Below, in pieces: positions 50,006-62,139 of a stretch of 64,000 nt of DNA (positions are counted from its first letter, which is position 1; the number at the start of each line of letters is the position of its first letter). A model generated the notes under the pieces. It ran no database searches. It worked only from the letters and a program-made list of their open reading frames with translations, and was not told the origin of the DNA. Both the position numbers and the translations under genes were made by a program. This stretch comes from Rhodeus uyekii (lineage: Eukaryota; Chordata; Actinopteri; Cypriniformes; Acheilognathidae), in the NCBI GenBank assembly GCA_037043235.1, contig JAWRVZ010000064.1, forward strand, positions 1,292,501 to 1,356,500, given 5' to 3'.

Positions 50006-50006
<1 letters not shown>

Positions 50007-50924
50007 TTTACTAATTCTATAGCAGTGGTTTCTGTTTATCTTCATTCAGCTCATTATAATGAGATTAAACTGCAGCTGACCCGCACTAATGTAACATCCA
50101 GTCTGGATGAAGCCAGTTACAAACAGATCAATAACATCAAAACAATACAAACATAAAGAAAAGAGGACACCACACAATGACCTCTATACTTCTGAAACAA
50201 AACTAGCACATACTAAAGAAAGATCATAGTTCTACCGTTGATGTCTAACAATATTGTGTAAGTTCATTTTTTCAGGACTGGTTGGGTGTTTGCCTCAACC
50301 GTCACAATCTCACATGTACTGCACCAGGCATCTCACATTTCTCTGACAGCACAGATTTGTTAGAACCGTGTGACAGACACATTTCAACAGAGACCGCAGG
50401 GAAAAGTGACATGCCATAAATGAAGCAAAAGACTTTGGGTGTTTGCAAACTTGCCGTACTTTAAGGTGCAATTTCCTGGAAAATCTCCTCATGTGTTAGC
50501 TAAGTCTGTCAAAAAGACATAATTAAATTATGTAAAATAATGTTATAATGTTTAACTATAATATATAGTAATACAATAAAAATATATATATTCTGATCAT
50601 TTTTTTCTTAGCTTATTTACTAGTCAGTTGGAAGTCTCCTTTCATATTTCTAGGCAAATGTGCAGACAAATTTGCTATAAGATATCCTTAAAATGACAAT
50701 TTTGAGACTTATAAGGAGAATAAATAATGTCAATAAAAAACTGTGGGCAGGGAAAGTGCTTTTTATAGTGTATTATAAGTTCTGTAGTTATATATGGAAT
50801 TAGTCTAATTTAAGAACACGAGAAGTCCTCAGAAATAAGGAATATCCGCAGAAATATCCTTTTATGGATGCTCTCAGAAGAAAAAATGTCCAAAAGTTGT
50901 ATTTTTGGGTTATGGTTAGTACAT

Positions 50925-51658
50925 GATGGGGATTTTATTATAACAGAAAGCAAACAAAACTCAAAAAAAAAAACCTGGGTTGTAAAAACAAGACTAGACT
51001 AGAAAAACAAGATTCAACTACAGACTTGACTGGACAATAGACAAGAGACAGGTTGACACAGCCAGTAAAACGACGACGAAACAGCACAAGACAGCAAACA
51101 CGGAGGGATTAAATAGACACAATAGAACAGGTAATTGATTGGGAAAATTGAGCTGGGACAAATCAAACTAATGACAAGGAAACAAGGAGGGAGGAGAACA
51201 CAATGACAAGACACGAACACGCAGCCAATGCAAACGCGCACGTTAAACAAAGACGGTACGCAGCTGGTGACAACCAAACTGCGTGCGCGACACCCAAACA
51301 CAACATGAAAGCACGCGGGCGATGAAAACACGAACCACGTGCTTACAACAGTGCACACAGACACGAGAGGACGCGGTTCAAGCAAAGCCTGAAACCGCGC
51401 CCACTCACATAACGTAGAGCGCGCGAGAACGAGGTACCACTCGGCTCGCGCGCTCACTACAAGGACGAACACACGAGTTATGAATGTCCGAATCCCGACC
51501 CAAAACCGAAACTGAACCAGACCGGACGTCATAGCCCGCACACCAGACATTCAAATCCGCGCGGGCACGTATACACAAAACACGAGACATTACGGTAATG
51601 TCAGAGCTCTGCCACAAAACCAAGAAATGACTAGACTGTGTGTGGCAGAACCCTGACA
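50925..51658 (-). mobile_element. LTR, family A copy 3 (one end truncated)
   Basis: It aligns along most of its length with 21851-22667: GGACAAATCAAAC.AATGACAA, CAGCTGGTGACAACCAAACT and CCCACTCACATA.CGTAGAGC are shared. The right end ...GGCAGAACCCTGACA is intact. The left end lacks the TGTCAGG terminus, starting instead at a position equal to about 50 bases inside the other copy. No coding region is present. Confidence 0.75.
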
Positions 51659-53964
51659 CATTGCCATGCAGGTAGTTTGTGAAAAAGGTGAATTTCTTGC
51701 CATAGTTTGACAATTTTACAAGAAAATGTCCCTAGATGAGTCTATCATTTTAGAGACATCTTACTGACAAATTGCTCTCACAGAAGTTCAATAATGTCCA
51801 GAAAAATTGTGTGATTTAAGATAAGAAACATATGTCTAAAACACATAAAGAGATTAAACAATGTCCAAACAGTTTGTAATTTAGGGTTAAGGCTAATATA
51901 TAATATAAATAGTAGAACCCATATTTGTATAATAATTCCAATGTAGGAAGACAAATGAACATCAGATTTTCTTGCCATACTTTAAGGGCAATTCTTAAAA
52001 AAAGTCCTCCAGGAGTTTGCTAAATCTGTCAGAGAATAGGTAAACGTCTGTCTGTGTGTGCCAGTGTGGTCTGAATGACTGCTCAGCGGTGATAGTGAGT
52101 TTTAAGGACTCTGTGGATGTTTAGCTCAGGCTCACAGGAGATGTTAGAGTGGATCGATTCCCAGAAAGAGACTCTGAGAGAGGATGTATCAGCCTGAGGA
52201 GAGAGGCATTACTGGATAGATGAGGGAAAATCTTCGAGGGCAATGATAGAATAGACATAGAGAGAGTGTGAAATAGTGCCAAAACGATGAGGTGAGATGG
52301 AGGAGGTGAAAGAGGAAGAGACGACCACCTGATGTGAAAAAGAATGGTGAATTCATAGCTACAGGTAATAAGATGACTGTGTGGGGGTGTCAGATTTTGC
52401 TCTCTTGGGACCAAATGTCTTCAGGAAAATAAATAAAAGTTGAACAACTTACAGAACCTACATCATGGTCTCCTGATAAAATGTTGCACTGATCATGTAA
52501 AAAGAAGTTTAGGGTTAAAGTACAATTATAATGATGATTAAAGTATTTAGGCCTAAATTTAAAAAATGTATGCATTTGAATGTCATATAAAAGGTTCATC
52601 CTTTTGGATTACGCGGTTTTAACAAACTAATAAACGTAATGTTATGCAGTTGTCAGTCATTTATAAGTATCCCAAATAATGTCATAAAAAATGTCACAAT
52701 ATAATTTGCAAATTAAAATAAAATATGGTCTTATTTAATATTTTTATATATATTTTTTGCAGCGATTAAATTCAGTTAAAAATGATGAATATGTTAAAAT
52801 ATGGCCAGTAATATAAATTTTATCATCATGCTAAAATAATATATATATATATATGCTAAATATATATATATGCTAAATATATAAACCTGGTTATTGTGCA
52901 TTTAAAACACATTGTTATTTAGTTCTGTTACAATACATCTTGTCTTTGTTGCCCATTTTAAGTATGACTGACAAATATGCATCACATTATTTTTATTAGT
53001 TTATTAAAACTGTAATCCAAAGGGAAGGAAATTCTATATGCAATTCAGATACAGAATATCCCACTAGAATGTTGTGAGTGGTTTCCAGGATGTTGCTGGC
53101 AACCATGTGGTTGCTAAGGAGTTCTGAGTGGTTGTTAGCATGTTATGTGATTGTAAGAGTAACAGAAATAACGACCACACACTCATTTTATGTTTTGTTT
53201 GCAAAACCCTTCATTTGAACGATTTATTGCTTGAAGTATGCTTATGTTTTTAGGTTTCAGACATGTACCTGAGTCTAGTCTTATTGTGATGTCCATTAAC
53301 GGCTTTCCTATGAAGTTTCACCACTAGAGGTCACATGTTGCTCTGTTGTCCAGCACACCGACATTCAGTTCATTGACAATAAAGGCCACATCTAGTAGAG
53401 TTCATTCATACGGTGTTTCTCCAGATGGCTCTTGATTTATGGTCTTACATTAGTGTAAATAGTTTATTATTTTTCAGTTCTGAAAGTTTGTGTCCTTTAA
53501 AAGGATCGATAGTGCAGATGAGCGTATCAGAGATAGAGAGCAAAAGACAGAAGGAAGAGGGAAAAACATGTGTGATATGGAATCTCAGTCATCGTTCTGT
53601 TAATTCACTCTACAGTCGAAATTACGTATTGATTTTTGCAGAGTTGTAGCATTAAATGCAGCTAGCACTCCAATCTGTCTCCTGAATGACAGGTTGTGTT
53701 CCAAATAGCATGATCTCATACAAATAACATGCTGCTGTGTTTGCAGCATGTACTGTATAGAATGCACGAAACCAGATGATGTATCCCATGATGCAAAATG
53801 CATGACTTGTCCTTCCATGCAGTTTTTCTTGACCCATTATTTGATGAGACAATATACCGTAAGTTGTTGACATCTCACAAAATTGATACACAATATTTTA
53901 GATAGCATGTGACAAGCTTAGCGAGGTCATACAGTATAATATATAATATATAGTATATATAATA

Positions 53965-54948
53965 CAGTAATACCTCGGTTTACAAGTTTAATTCTTTCCA
54001 AGAGTGAGCTCGTAAACCAAAATGCTCGTACACCAAAACAAATTTCCCCATAACAATGCACTAAAAATCAATCTATTCGTTCCACACGACCACAAATGCC
54101 CATTTTAAATATTTTTTGGGTTTTACCCTATTAATTGCAGTTAAAATTATAACCATTAAGATCTCATATAAATACTAATTAATAATTGACAATTAAACTC
54201 TAAAAATACTTGACAATTTACTGTAATGCACTTCAGCTTTGAGCAGCCTGCATGGAGGAGAGAGAGGAGGGAGGTAGGAGGAGGGGGGAGCGGGGAAAGC
54301 AAGGATTCAAGTACAATTTATTATAATAGTGCAGAAAACAAACGAAGTGATAATCCAGAGTGAAAGTCGTGGAACATGGTAGACAGGAGACGGGGAGCCG
54401 CGAACGAACGAACACACGGGAGCCGCGAACGAAATCGGGGAGATAGGCAGATGATATGAGAATCAGGTGTGTCAGTGCTCAGTGACCACACACACACATA
54501 CACACACACAGGCAAACCTAGGAGACAATGAATTCATGAACCGTGACAGTTACTGATTAGAGGTACTGTACATGTATATTTCACTTCGTGAACAATAGTG
54601 ATATCAATTAATTAATGTTAACAACAGGAGGTAAAACCGCTGTAAATCACTTATAAAAGTATCACTGTGGTGAATGATGCAGCCAAACCGGGCGATGCTG
54701 AGAGAATTTAAGGGGTGATAAAGGGGTTGGAACCGCGTGACTGTTATGAGAGGCTGTGTTTTGGATATCTCCATTAAAAATGTGCACGATGATGCTGAGC
54801 ATTAGGAATTTTTCCACACAAAAATGCACGTGGGTGAGGAAAATATTTTCTCGTACACCGATACATTGCTCGTACACCGATTTGACCCTCCATGCTCGTA
54901 AACCGATTTGCTCGTATACCAAGTCGCTCGTAAACCGAGGTATTACTG
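53965..54948. mobile_element. Tigger/pogo-like element with perfect 19-bp ends
   Basis: Terminal repeats CAGTAATACCTCGGTTTAC (53965-53983) and its exact complement (54930-54948), with TA on both sides. Subterminal CTCGTAAACC and CTCGTACACC words repeat several times near both ends. No transposase is present, so this is a non-autonomous copy about 0.66 kb long before the LTR insertion at 54222-54548. Confidence 0.85.
54222..54548 (-). mobile_element. Solo LTR nested in the Tigger element
   Basis: A 327-bp block starting TGTAATGCACTTCAG and ending GAACCGTGACA, with flanks TTTAC and GTTAC (4 of 5 match). Read on the minus strand it starts TGTCACGGTTCATG. It contains a repeated GGGAGCCGCGAACGAA motif. 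Confidence 0.5.
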
Positions 54949-55031
54949 TAATTGCATGTTATTGTTTTAAACATTTATCATGGAATAATATATGCTTTTT
55001 CATATTGTAGTAGTTGTAGTGGTGGTGGTAG

Positions 55032-55178
55032 TTTCCTGTAGCTCAAATAGTAGAGTGTGGCGCTGGCAATGCCAAGGTCATTGGTTTGATCCTCAGGGAA
55101 AGCAAGACCTGAACAGAATGTCAATGTGTACCTTGAATAAAAGCGTCTGCCAAATGCATGTAAAATGTAAATGTGGTT
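55032..55178 (+). repeat. tRNA-derived SINE, nearly complete
   Basis: Starts TTTCCTGTAGCTCAAATAG (A box), has GGTTTGATCCTCAGG (B box), then a tail AATAAAAGCGTCTGCCAAAT and repeated GTAAAATGTAAATG. This is the standard layout of the fish SINEs that end in TGTAAATG repeats. Confidence 0.85.
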
Positions 55179-55649
55179 GTAATCTAGTATTTTAGTATGA
55201 GCATACCCTGAGATACCACATGTGAGATATCACAATGCAATACAGCTTTGATCTTCCATTTCCAGTTGATTTCAGCTCCACTTCCATCCTCTCATGTACA
55301 CTATGCTGCAAAGTTTTTTTTTTTTTTTTGTCATGAAATGGAAATTGTTAATATATTCTACCCCACAGTGGTATATATTTGATTCTCAAACAAGTAAGGG
55401 CAGGACTTGATTTTGTCCAGGATTGAATTGTTGTTGGATGGTTATGGTTAGCTATTTCTGTGATCTCATGTGAGTGACAGATTGTCCTGCCCTCATGCCA
55501 GTAAACATGTCATCAAAGAAGAGAAGAGATGTTGCTGCAATGTCTCACCATAGGCTGCCTTTATTTGTGTTATTGTGAAATGTTAGAGAAATTTAAAATA
55601 ACTATTTTCTATTTAATTGTTATACAATTTATTCCTGTGATGCAAAGCT

Positions 55650-55981
55650 TCAAAGGGTGTTAGGGCGTGTTGGAGTGAGAGGAGGAGAAAGGCGAGAAGA
55701 CAGGAATAACTGCAATCCTTTTTAATAAAACGCAAAATAAACACTTTTATAAATACAAAAAAGGGCAAAACAGAAATTATAGTCCAATGGGAAATACAGT
55801 CCAATGGGATAAAACACCAAAACATATGCAAGCATTGACAACGACGGATGAAGACAGAGGGAAACAAGGGAATATATACACAAGGGATGATTAGACACAG
55901 GTGACAAGACTGACAAGGTAATTGATGGTGAGACACTGGGAGAATCACGGAAGGAAATGGGAAGTGGGCAGAGACATGACA
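55650..55981 (-). mobile_element. LTR-like block
   Basis: The minus strand begins TGTCATGTCTCTGCCC and carries AATAAA-like sequence (TTTATTTTGCGTTTTATTAA) near its end. It interrupts the TTATTCCTGTGATGCAAAGC repeat. The left boundary is unclear and no target duplication was confirmed. Confidence 0.45.
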
Positions 55982-56367
55982 GAACTGTAACTAAAATTCT
56001 GCATTTATAAATCACTTTTTATTCATACAATGCATCCTCATTAAATGTAATTATTATTAAAGAAACAAACGTACTGTCCCTGAAGGTTTAAAAAGTAGTT
56101 TTTATCTGTAAAAATGTTGGTTATGTAGCTTATCTGTCTGTCTTTACCGGAAATTATCTACCGGTAATTTGTGTGTGTTTGAGAGAGATATGCAAGTACA
56201 AGTATGTAATTAAATGTCAGCACACAGTTTCCACTGAAGGTGTGTTAGTAGGCCAAGAGACATTTATGTTTACTCACCACTGTTAGAAAACTAGGACACT
56301 AGTCCCAGCTGAGTCATGTCTGTGTGATACAGCTCCATGTGTTGTATGGACTGTCAAAACTGTCTAC

Positions 56368-56405
<38 letters not shown>
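56368..56405. repeat. (GA)n microsatellite
   Basis: About 36 bp of GA; a (CT)n tract follows at 56491-56512. Confidence 0.95.
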
Positions 56406-56409
<4 letters not shown>

Positions 56410-56724
56410 GCCAGATGCTATGCTGACCTTCTAAACACTCAGTCTCAGATGTCCATACAGAAACACTGCCATTAGAGCAGCTCTGTGCTTGTCTCTCTCT
56501 CTCTCTCTCTCTGTTTTTCACTCTGATGCATTTGAGCTGGTGAGCTAATTGGCCCCAGTGGAACATCAGTTTTGTCATTTTTGTTGTTGTGAAAGTGGCA
56601 CTCACACACAAACACACGCATTCCGTTCCAAAACTTTTTAGGGCAAATTTTCATGGACATGTGTGCGTTTTACTACCGACAAATGATCATGACGCTTGTA
56701 ATCTATCTGTTTGTCTCTCTCCAG

Positions 56725-56802
56725 GATAGCTGTGCAAGAGTGCTGCTGTTCAGAGGGGCGAATAAAGAGATTAAGAACTACAACAGCCAAACTGCCTTCC
56801 AG
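56725..56802 (+). CDS. shank3: shank3 exon encoding part of ankyrin repeats 6-7
   Basis: A 78-base exon (26 codons, phase 0 to 0) encoding DSCARVLLFRGANKEIKN followed by YNSQTAFQ. It completes one ankyrin repeat (CARVLLFRGAN) and begins the next. RGAN and QTAFQ are the SHANK3 forms; SHANK2 usually has RGGN and QTPFQ. The acceptor is CTCTCTCCAG and the donor CAG|GTGAGA. The open frame runs on past the donor into intron sequence that does not resemble SHANK, so the donor is taken as the exon end. Confidence 0.95.
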
Positions 56803-57559
56803 GTGAGAGCTCAAGACCTCTGGGTTCCTGAAGATCAAACACCATGGAAGAGTCAATGGAGTTGGATCTCATTTAAATTGATATTGTTGTTCACAGCCCA
56901 CAGAGCCAAACTGCATTTAACTTAAGGCCAAGAGCAGTTCACACCGGGCTTCTGATGCAATGAAGACATTAACTCTGTCTACTTGTTAAAGATTTAAGAT
57001 ATTTGATAAGAAACCGTGGTACTTTTTTGTTGGTTTACCATGGTTTTAACATCATGCCAGTGTATAAAATGTAAACAGTTATGGTCTGATTTTTTGGCAC
57101 CCCTTTTGACCTTTCATTAAAAAATGTGCAACAATCTAACATTTCATCAAAATAAAATAATTGAAAGTAAGGGGGAAATCACATTATGAAGTAAATGTTT
57201 TTCTCCAAAACAGATTGGCCTGGCACCCCTAGAATTGTTTAGAGTAAAATATCTCTGAAATATATTCCCATTCCCATTTACATTTTTAGCACACCAGGGT
57301 GACTAGGAACTGGAAATTATCCAGCCACGACTTCTTGTTTCACAGGAGTATAAATATGAAGAAACAGAGGTGAAATTCCCTTAATCATCCTTTACAAGCA
57401 TATAGCAATCTGATGTGGAGCAAAAGACTGTTGAGTTTCACAAAATAGAAAGTTTCTGTAAGAAAATAACTAAAGCATTGAAAATTCCCATTTCCATCAT
57501 CAGGGCAGTAATTAAAGAAGTTCTATAGTCTCTATGTCTTAATACATGGAGGAGGAGGA

Positions 57560-58205
57560 GGAGGAGGAGGATAGTTTGAGTGGCCAAAAACTCTCCTCTT
57601 ATCACAGATGGAGAATTGCAGAGATTACTTGAGTCTTGGGGTCAGAAAGCCTTTAAGAAAATCAAACAGACCCCACATCCCCACGTGTTGTTTGGGAAGG
57701 TTTCAAGAAAAATCCTCCTTACTCATCCAAAAACAAACTCCAGCATATTCAGTTGTCAGACACGTATTGAACTCTAAACAGGACTGGGTTCCATGGTTAG
57801 ATATAAAAAAAATAATGCTTTTTGGTAGCAAACCCAACAGATGGCCCATACCCACACAGCTTTAATGTTGTGACTCTTTTTCTGCCTGAGGTCCTGGATC
57901 ATGGATTTAATCAAATACCAACCGATAAATAATAAAATACTGACTATCTCTGCTAGAATTCTTATTATGGGCCGTGGTTGGATCTTCCATCAGGACAATG
58001 ATCCAAAGAAAAGTCAAAATCAATTCAAAAATTGGTCACAAAATGAAGCTTCTGCCTTGACCATTCCAGTCCTCTGACCTGAACCCTGTAGAAAATGAGT
58101 GGGGTGAACTGAAAAGGAGAGGCAACAACGAGGAACTAGGAATTTGAAGAATCTGGAGATATTCTGTATGGAGGAATGGTCTTTGATCTCTTGCCAGATA
58201 TTCTC
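57560..58205 (+). pseudogene. Tc1 transposase remnant of the outer element
   Basis: The preserved motifs are a helix-turn-helix-like region near 57590-57780, GWIFHQDNDPK with the first catalytic Asp region near 57975-58010, and LNPVENEWGELKRR near 58080-58120, where E is the third acid of the DDE/DD34E triad. Frames shift at least twice between them and the copy cannot be active. Confidence 0.8.
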
Positions 58206-58315
58206 CATTTACCGGGCACTGTAGGATAAAAATTAAGGGAATGCTTAAATCACACATTGGATCTCATGAATGAAATATTCAATTTGAAAATCTTTATTTA
58301 TACACATTCTATAGT

Positions 58316-58890
58316 TTGTGATGGATCGGATTCCTCCCCCTTGGTTTTGACGCCACCCTGTCTGACTGGAGTGGGTGTGAAGAGAGGATGGGCGCAGTAA
58401 TTATGAGGATTGGCGGCATGTGGTGGGGCACTCCTGAGGTCTATGAAACCTTACCACCGCCACTCTTAAAGGACGAGCGCACCTTTCCTCTGGAGGCAGG
58501 TCTTTCCCCGTGTATGCACTCCCTCGTAGGTCCAGGAAGGGAGATGGAGGGTCAAATACGTGCAATGCGGCTGACGGGCTAGGATGCTGGGCCGCTATTT
58601 CCCGACAGCTCCGGCATAGGAAGAGAACAAGCCGCCGGATATGAAGCGGCCGTCCTCCGCGCCTCAGATGGGATGGAAGTGTGCGTGGGCGCCGGACCTC
58701 TACCCTCTCATGGACCCATCCTTCTTTCACTACCCCTCCTTCATGACTCCCTTGCACAACGAGGACACCAGGTCCCCCGTTTATTTGGACACTTTCTTTA
58801 CTTTTATTTTGTGTTTGGACATTTTTGTTCAAATGTTCAACAAAATATTAGACATTGTCACCACTCCCACTGTGTCTGTCATTGGCTCCA
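58316..58890. mobile_element. GC-rich insertion, LTR-like, inside the outer Tc1
   Basis: Composition jumps to GC-rich. The block opens TGTGATGGATCGGATTCC and closes with GGCTCCACCCAGAACA, a TG...CA frame, after a TTTGTGTTTGGACATTTTTG stretch like the R/U5 part of fish LTRs. No convincing target duplication was found. A 143-codon minus-strand frame within it has no recognised motif. Confidence 0.35.
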
Positions 58891-58894
58891 CCCA

Positions 58895-60100
58895 GAACAA
58901 AATTATGAGACAACAGTAAATGGACACCAAAATCATCAACATATTGAGGGCTGGATTCAAAATCATAAAAATAAAAAGGAAAAATTATATTTAAAATTTG
59001 AAATTACAGGCTGATCCAACTTGCATGAAATTCATCACAGCAACTCATAATGTAAGTCTGCCATGTGCCTGTGTGTACTCACGACAATGTCTGGGTATCC
59101 TCCTGATGATCTCCTCCCAGATCTGGATCATTGAGCTCCTGACAGTCTGTGGTGCTACTTGGTTGCTTCAGATGCTCTGATACATAATTTCCTAGAGGTT
59201 CTCAATTGAATTTAGGTCTGGGGAACGTGAAGTCCAGTCAATGACATAAATGCCCTTGTCATCTAAAAACCCACGGAACCCACGGCCCATTGCACCAGTA
59301 TAAGTTCTGATAATGGCCCTAAGGATTTCATCCCGGCACAGCAGTAAGGGAACCATTGGCATGTGGAGGTTTGTGCGATCCTTCAAGGATATTCCTCCCG
59401 AGAACATTGCTGACCCACTGCCAAACTGGTCATGCTTGATGATGTTGTACAAAGCATAATGTTCTCCATGGCAGTCATGGCACCACTCTCACCACGTCTG
59501 TCATGTGTGCTCAGTGTGAATCTGCTCTCATACGAGAAGAGAACAGGGAGCCAATGGCAGACTTGGTGTTCTCTGGCACTTGACAATCGAGCTGCACATT
59601 ACTGAGCTGTGAACACAGATCCCACTAGAGCACAATGGACCCTCATCCCACCCTCATGAAGTCAGTTTCTGACAGTTTGGTCAGAAATATGTACACCAGT
59701 ATCCTGCTGGAGGTATTTTTGTCGGGCTCTGGCAGTGCTCCTCCTGTTCCTTCTTGCACAAAGAAGCAGATAGTGGTCTTGCTGTTGTTGCTGCTCCCCT
59801 GTCCTGCTATCCTCGTGTAATGTCTCCTGTTATCTCCTCAATGTTCTTGAAACTGTGCTGGGAGACACAACACGCCTCCTTGCAAAGTCAGGTATGGATG
59901 TGCCATCCTGGAAGAGCAGGACTGTCTGTTCAAATTAATTTGGTTGCCGATACTGCCTCATACTGCAGACAGTGACAAGGACCCTAACAAAACACAAAAC
60001 TAAAGACAAATCAGTCAGGAAGAATAAGGAGAGAACAATTGTCTATTCTCACCACCGGTAAAATCATTCCCTTTTTGGGGGTTGTCTTGCTTTTTCCTCC
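58895..60100 (-). mobile_element. Second Tc1-like element, minus strand, nested
   Basis: Nearly the full 1.2-kb body of a fish Tc1-like family is recognisable on the minus strand. Transposase words appear in order: ESRFTLSTHDRR, HDQFGSGSAMF.GGIS, DEILRAIIRTYTGAMG and DWTSRSPDLNSIENL. The end region includes GGGCTGGATTCAAAATCAT. Frameshifts and missing residues show it is dead. It lies within the outer Tc1 and in the opposite orientation. Confidence 0.8.
59192..59586 (-). pseudogene. Tc1 transposase remnant of the inner element
   Basis: Two overlapping minus-strand frames hold the catalytic core: SYESRFTLSTHDRRGE, where the family has DESRF (the Asp is changed to Tyr), and RSPDLNSIENL. Loss of the Asp and a frameshift between the pieces inactivate it. 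Confidence 0.85.
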
Positions 60101-60200
60101 CCAGTGCAATATCAAAAGTATAATAGTAATGTGGATTTATTTTTTATAGCCATCTGGGATTGTATTTACCAGGGGTGCTAATAATTCCTGCCAAGACTGT

Positions 60201-60776
60201 ATTACCACACTACCATTCAAAGGTTTGGGCCTCATCTTTCAATGATTTTCAAAGAATATATTTACTGTTGGCATTTTGGGTCAGTGTGAAGCAGCATGTT
60301 AACATCAAATATCAAATGCTTCCCTTGTACCCTTGTAAGCCAACAAGTATAATATGTTGCTTCATTTGAACAACATGCTATTAGTGTTTGTCTCGCATCT
60401 TCCATGATGCTCGCTGCTTGAACTCACAGTACAATTGATGTTGACACAGATTTTCTGCTCAGATCAAAGTTAATTTGTTGGTAAATGGGGAGGGGGAACC
60501 CGACTTGGTGCGGCTGTATAAACCAACAGAGAAACCATTAGACATCTGCTTTGATTCAGCTTTTAGTGAGGAAAAATTTAATTAGCCCTCATCTTCATAA
60601 GAGAGATAGAGAGAGAGACTCGTAGATCAGTTATGTATCATATTAAAATCAGTTTTTATTGGTTTCTTCTTATTTGTACAACGTGTTTGCTCACAATATA
60701 CTTAGCCTATAGAAAAGTACAGAACCATGGTGCAATAGTGTACCATGTTAATCAAATAGGAACATACTATGGTATT
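60201..60776. other. Intron sequence after the Tc1 nest
   Basis: Begins with a dispersed-repeat word (CTACCATTCAAAGGTTTGGG). The rest is AT-rich with no gene recognised. Confidence 0.4.
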
Positions 60777-60852
60777 CACAGATTTCTATTTGATTCTGAT
60801 TCACAATATATATATCAAGAAATTGTGAATCAGAATCATATAGAAATCTGTG
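60777..60852. repeat. 31-bp-stem hairpin (one mismatch, 14-nt loop)
   Basis: Arms 60777-60807 and 60822-60852 are reverse complements except for one position. The loop is ATATATATCAAGAA. It may be a MITE centre or a precursor-like RNA hairpin; no expression evidence is available. Confidence 0.85.
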
Positions 60853-61950
60853 TAAATTAAGGAACCTTGTCAGTTGGTACATTATAATATTGTGCAAATA
60901 TTGTACAAATTTGTGAAACTTTGTTTTTTTGTTTTTTGAGATATGTTTTTTTGTTTGTTTTTTATCAACTTCTTAATGTTATGCTTTCTAATCCAAATCA
61001 TTGTTGAAACATAAACTTTGAAACCGTGGCTGTTATAAAATAAAGTCTTGTTTTCATGGCAGATTTATTCAAACATACAATAAAGCAAATATCTAATAGG
61101 TTGAGTTATAATATAATGAACATGACAACTCTAGAGTTGTTGTTTTGGTTTTTTATAACTGACTACTGAGCAATGGGCATTAATTGGCTTTCCTGAGGTA
61201 AATTTAACGCTATCTAACATTGTTTATAAGATGTTTTATTGACATCTTTCCATGGTTGAAACATGGTTGATTGAACAATTACATGCAAAGTAGTTAATTT
61301 AATTATTTTTCAACAAAGGCTACTTTCTAATGTTCATTCATTCTTATTTAATGCTATAACTAGCAGCACAGAGGAATGGATGATCAGTTCACATGTGCTT
61401 TAGTTACAGTGCTTCGAAACTGCGTTTTTCGATTTTCGTGGTAAAACTGACAGAATTTAAAGTTTCTTATAAGACTCTTCATATAAAATGTAATAAGCCA
61501 TCAATTGTTGGATAGGATCTGTGCTACAAATAGTGTTTAGCACAGAAAAAAGCATAGACTTGAAGATTGATATCAGGGTTTATGTTTTTATATCGGTTTA
61601 TCAAAATGAGTATCAATGTATATTAATTGATTTTGTCAGCTAGGTACAGTTTGCATATCTTGTATTATTTCATATTACAAATCATTACAGCTTTCTAATC
61701 AATATTTTAAATCCATTTATGTTTGTGTAGACAGGATAATGCACATCTTGTCAGAATATTTTTTTGATACTGAAAACTGACTGTACTTTGTCGCTGATGA
61801 ATTGCTGGCTTTGTTTTTTTTTTTTGTTTTTTTTTTTGGGTAACATAATACTCTTTTATGAATTGCAGGCAGTGTTATAAAACAGTAACTGGGGCTTTTT
61901 GTTTGCCCAGGGAAATAACCCAAAGTTATTTTTCTTTTCTTTTTTTGTAG

Positions 61951-62017
61951 GTGGCTATTATAGCTGGGAACTTTGACCTGGCAGAAATTATAAAGACTCA
62001 CAAAGCATCAGATGTTG
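61951..62017 (+). CDS. shank3: shank3 exon encoding the end of the ankyrin region
   Basis: A 67-base exon (22 codons plus one base, phase 0 to 1) encoding VAIIAGNFDLAEIIKTHK and then ASDV. It closes the last ankyrin repeat; in the family the next exon starts the VPFRE segment that leads to the SH3 domain. The acceptor follows a long T tract ending in TTGTAG and the donor is TTG|GTAAGT. IKTHKxSDV is the SHANK3 form, while SHANK2 has NHKxTDI. It is too short to appear as an isolated open frame and was found by its fit to the preceding exons. The next exon was not seen in 62018-64000. Confidence 0.93.
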
Positions 62018-62139
62018 GTAAGTGTCTTGTATACCTCCAGCATCATTAGATGCTGTTGAATTTGAGCAAGCGCAAACAATCCCTCATATTAATGAATCCC
62101 TACAAACACAACACAGCGACACAGTCAGCAAACATGAAA

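Larger units (their letters stand above)
48901..56724 (+). other. shank3: shank3 intron, 7.82 kb
   Basis: Holds the dispersed repeat at 49500-49740, a (GT)n tract, an LTR copy, a Tigger element with a nested LTR, a SINE, an LTR-like block and a GA microsatellite, each listed separately. 51700-53940 is otherwise AT-rich with no recognised gene. Confidence 0.7.
57075..60200 (+). mobile_element. Tc1-like element, outer copy, split by insertions
   Basis: The left end ACAGTTATGGTCTGATTTTT and GGCACCCC match the inverse of the right end ACCAGGGGTGCTAATAATT...GACTGT. The + strand interior keeps transposase pieces, including GRGWIFHQDNDPK and SDLNPVENEWGELKRR at 58069-58125. Stops and frameshifts are frequent. 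The right terminal repeat lies 1.9 kb beyond the last coding remnant because other elements have inserted at about 58300-60100. Confidence 0.75.
56803..61950 (+). other. shank3: shank3 intron, 5.15 kb
   Basis: More than half is the Tc1 nest 57075-60200. The rest is AT-rich and includes the hairpin 60777-60852 and T tracts before the acceptor. No host gene was recognised. Confidence 0.7.

Noticed and set aside
51014..51550. 178-codon minus-strand frame with hydrophobic stretches
   Set aside because: LTR family A copy 3; composition artefact.
58401..58832. 143-codon minus-strand gene in the GC-rich block
   Set aside because: It sits within a repeat-like insertion inside a transposon and has no recognised domain.
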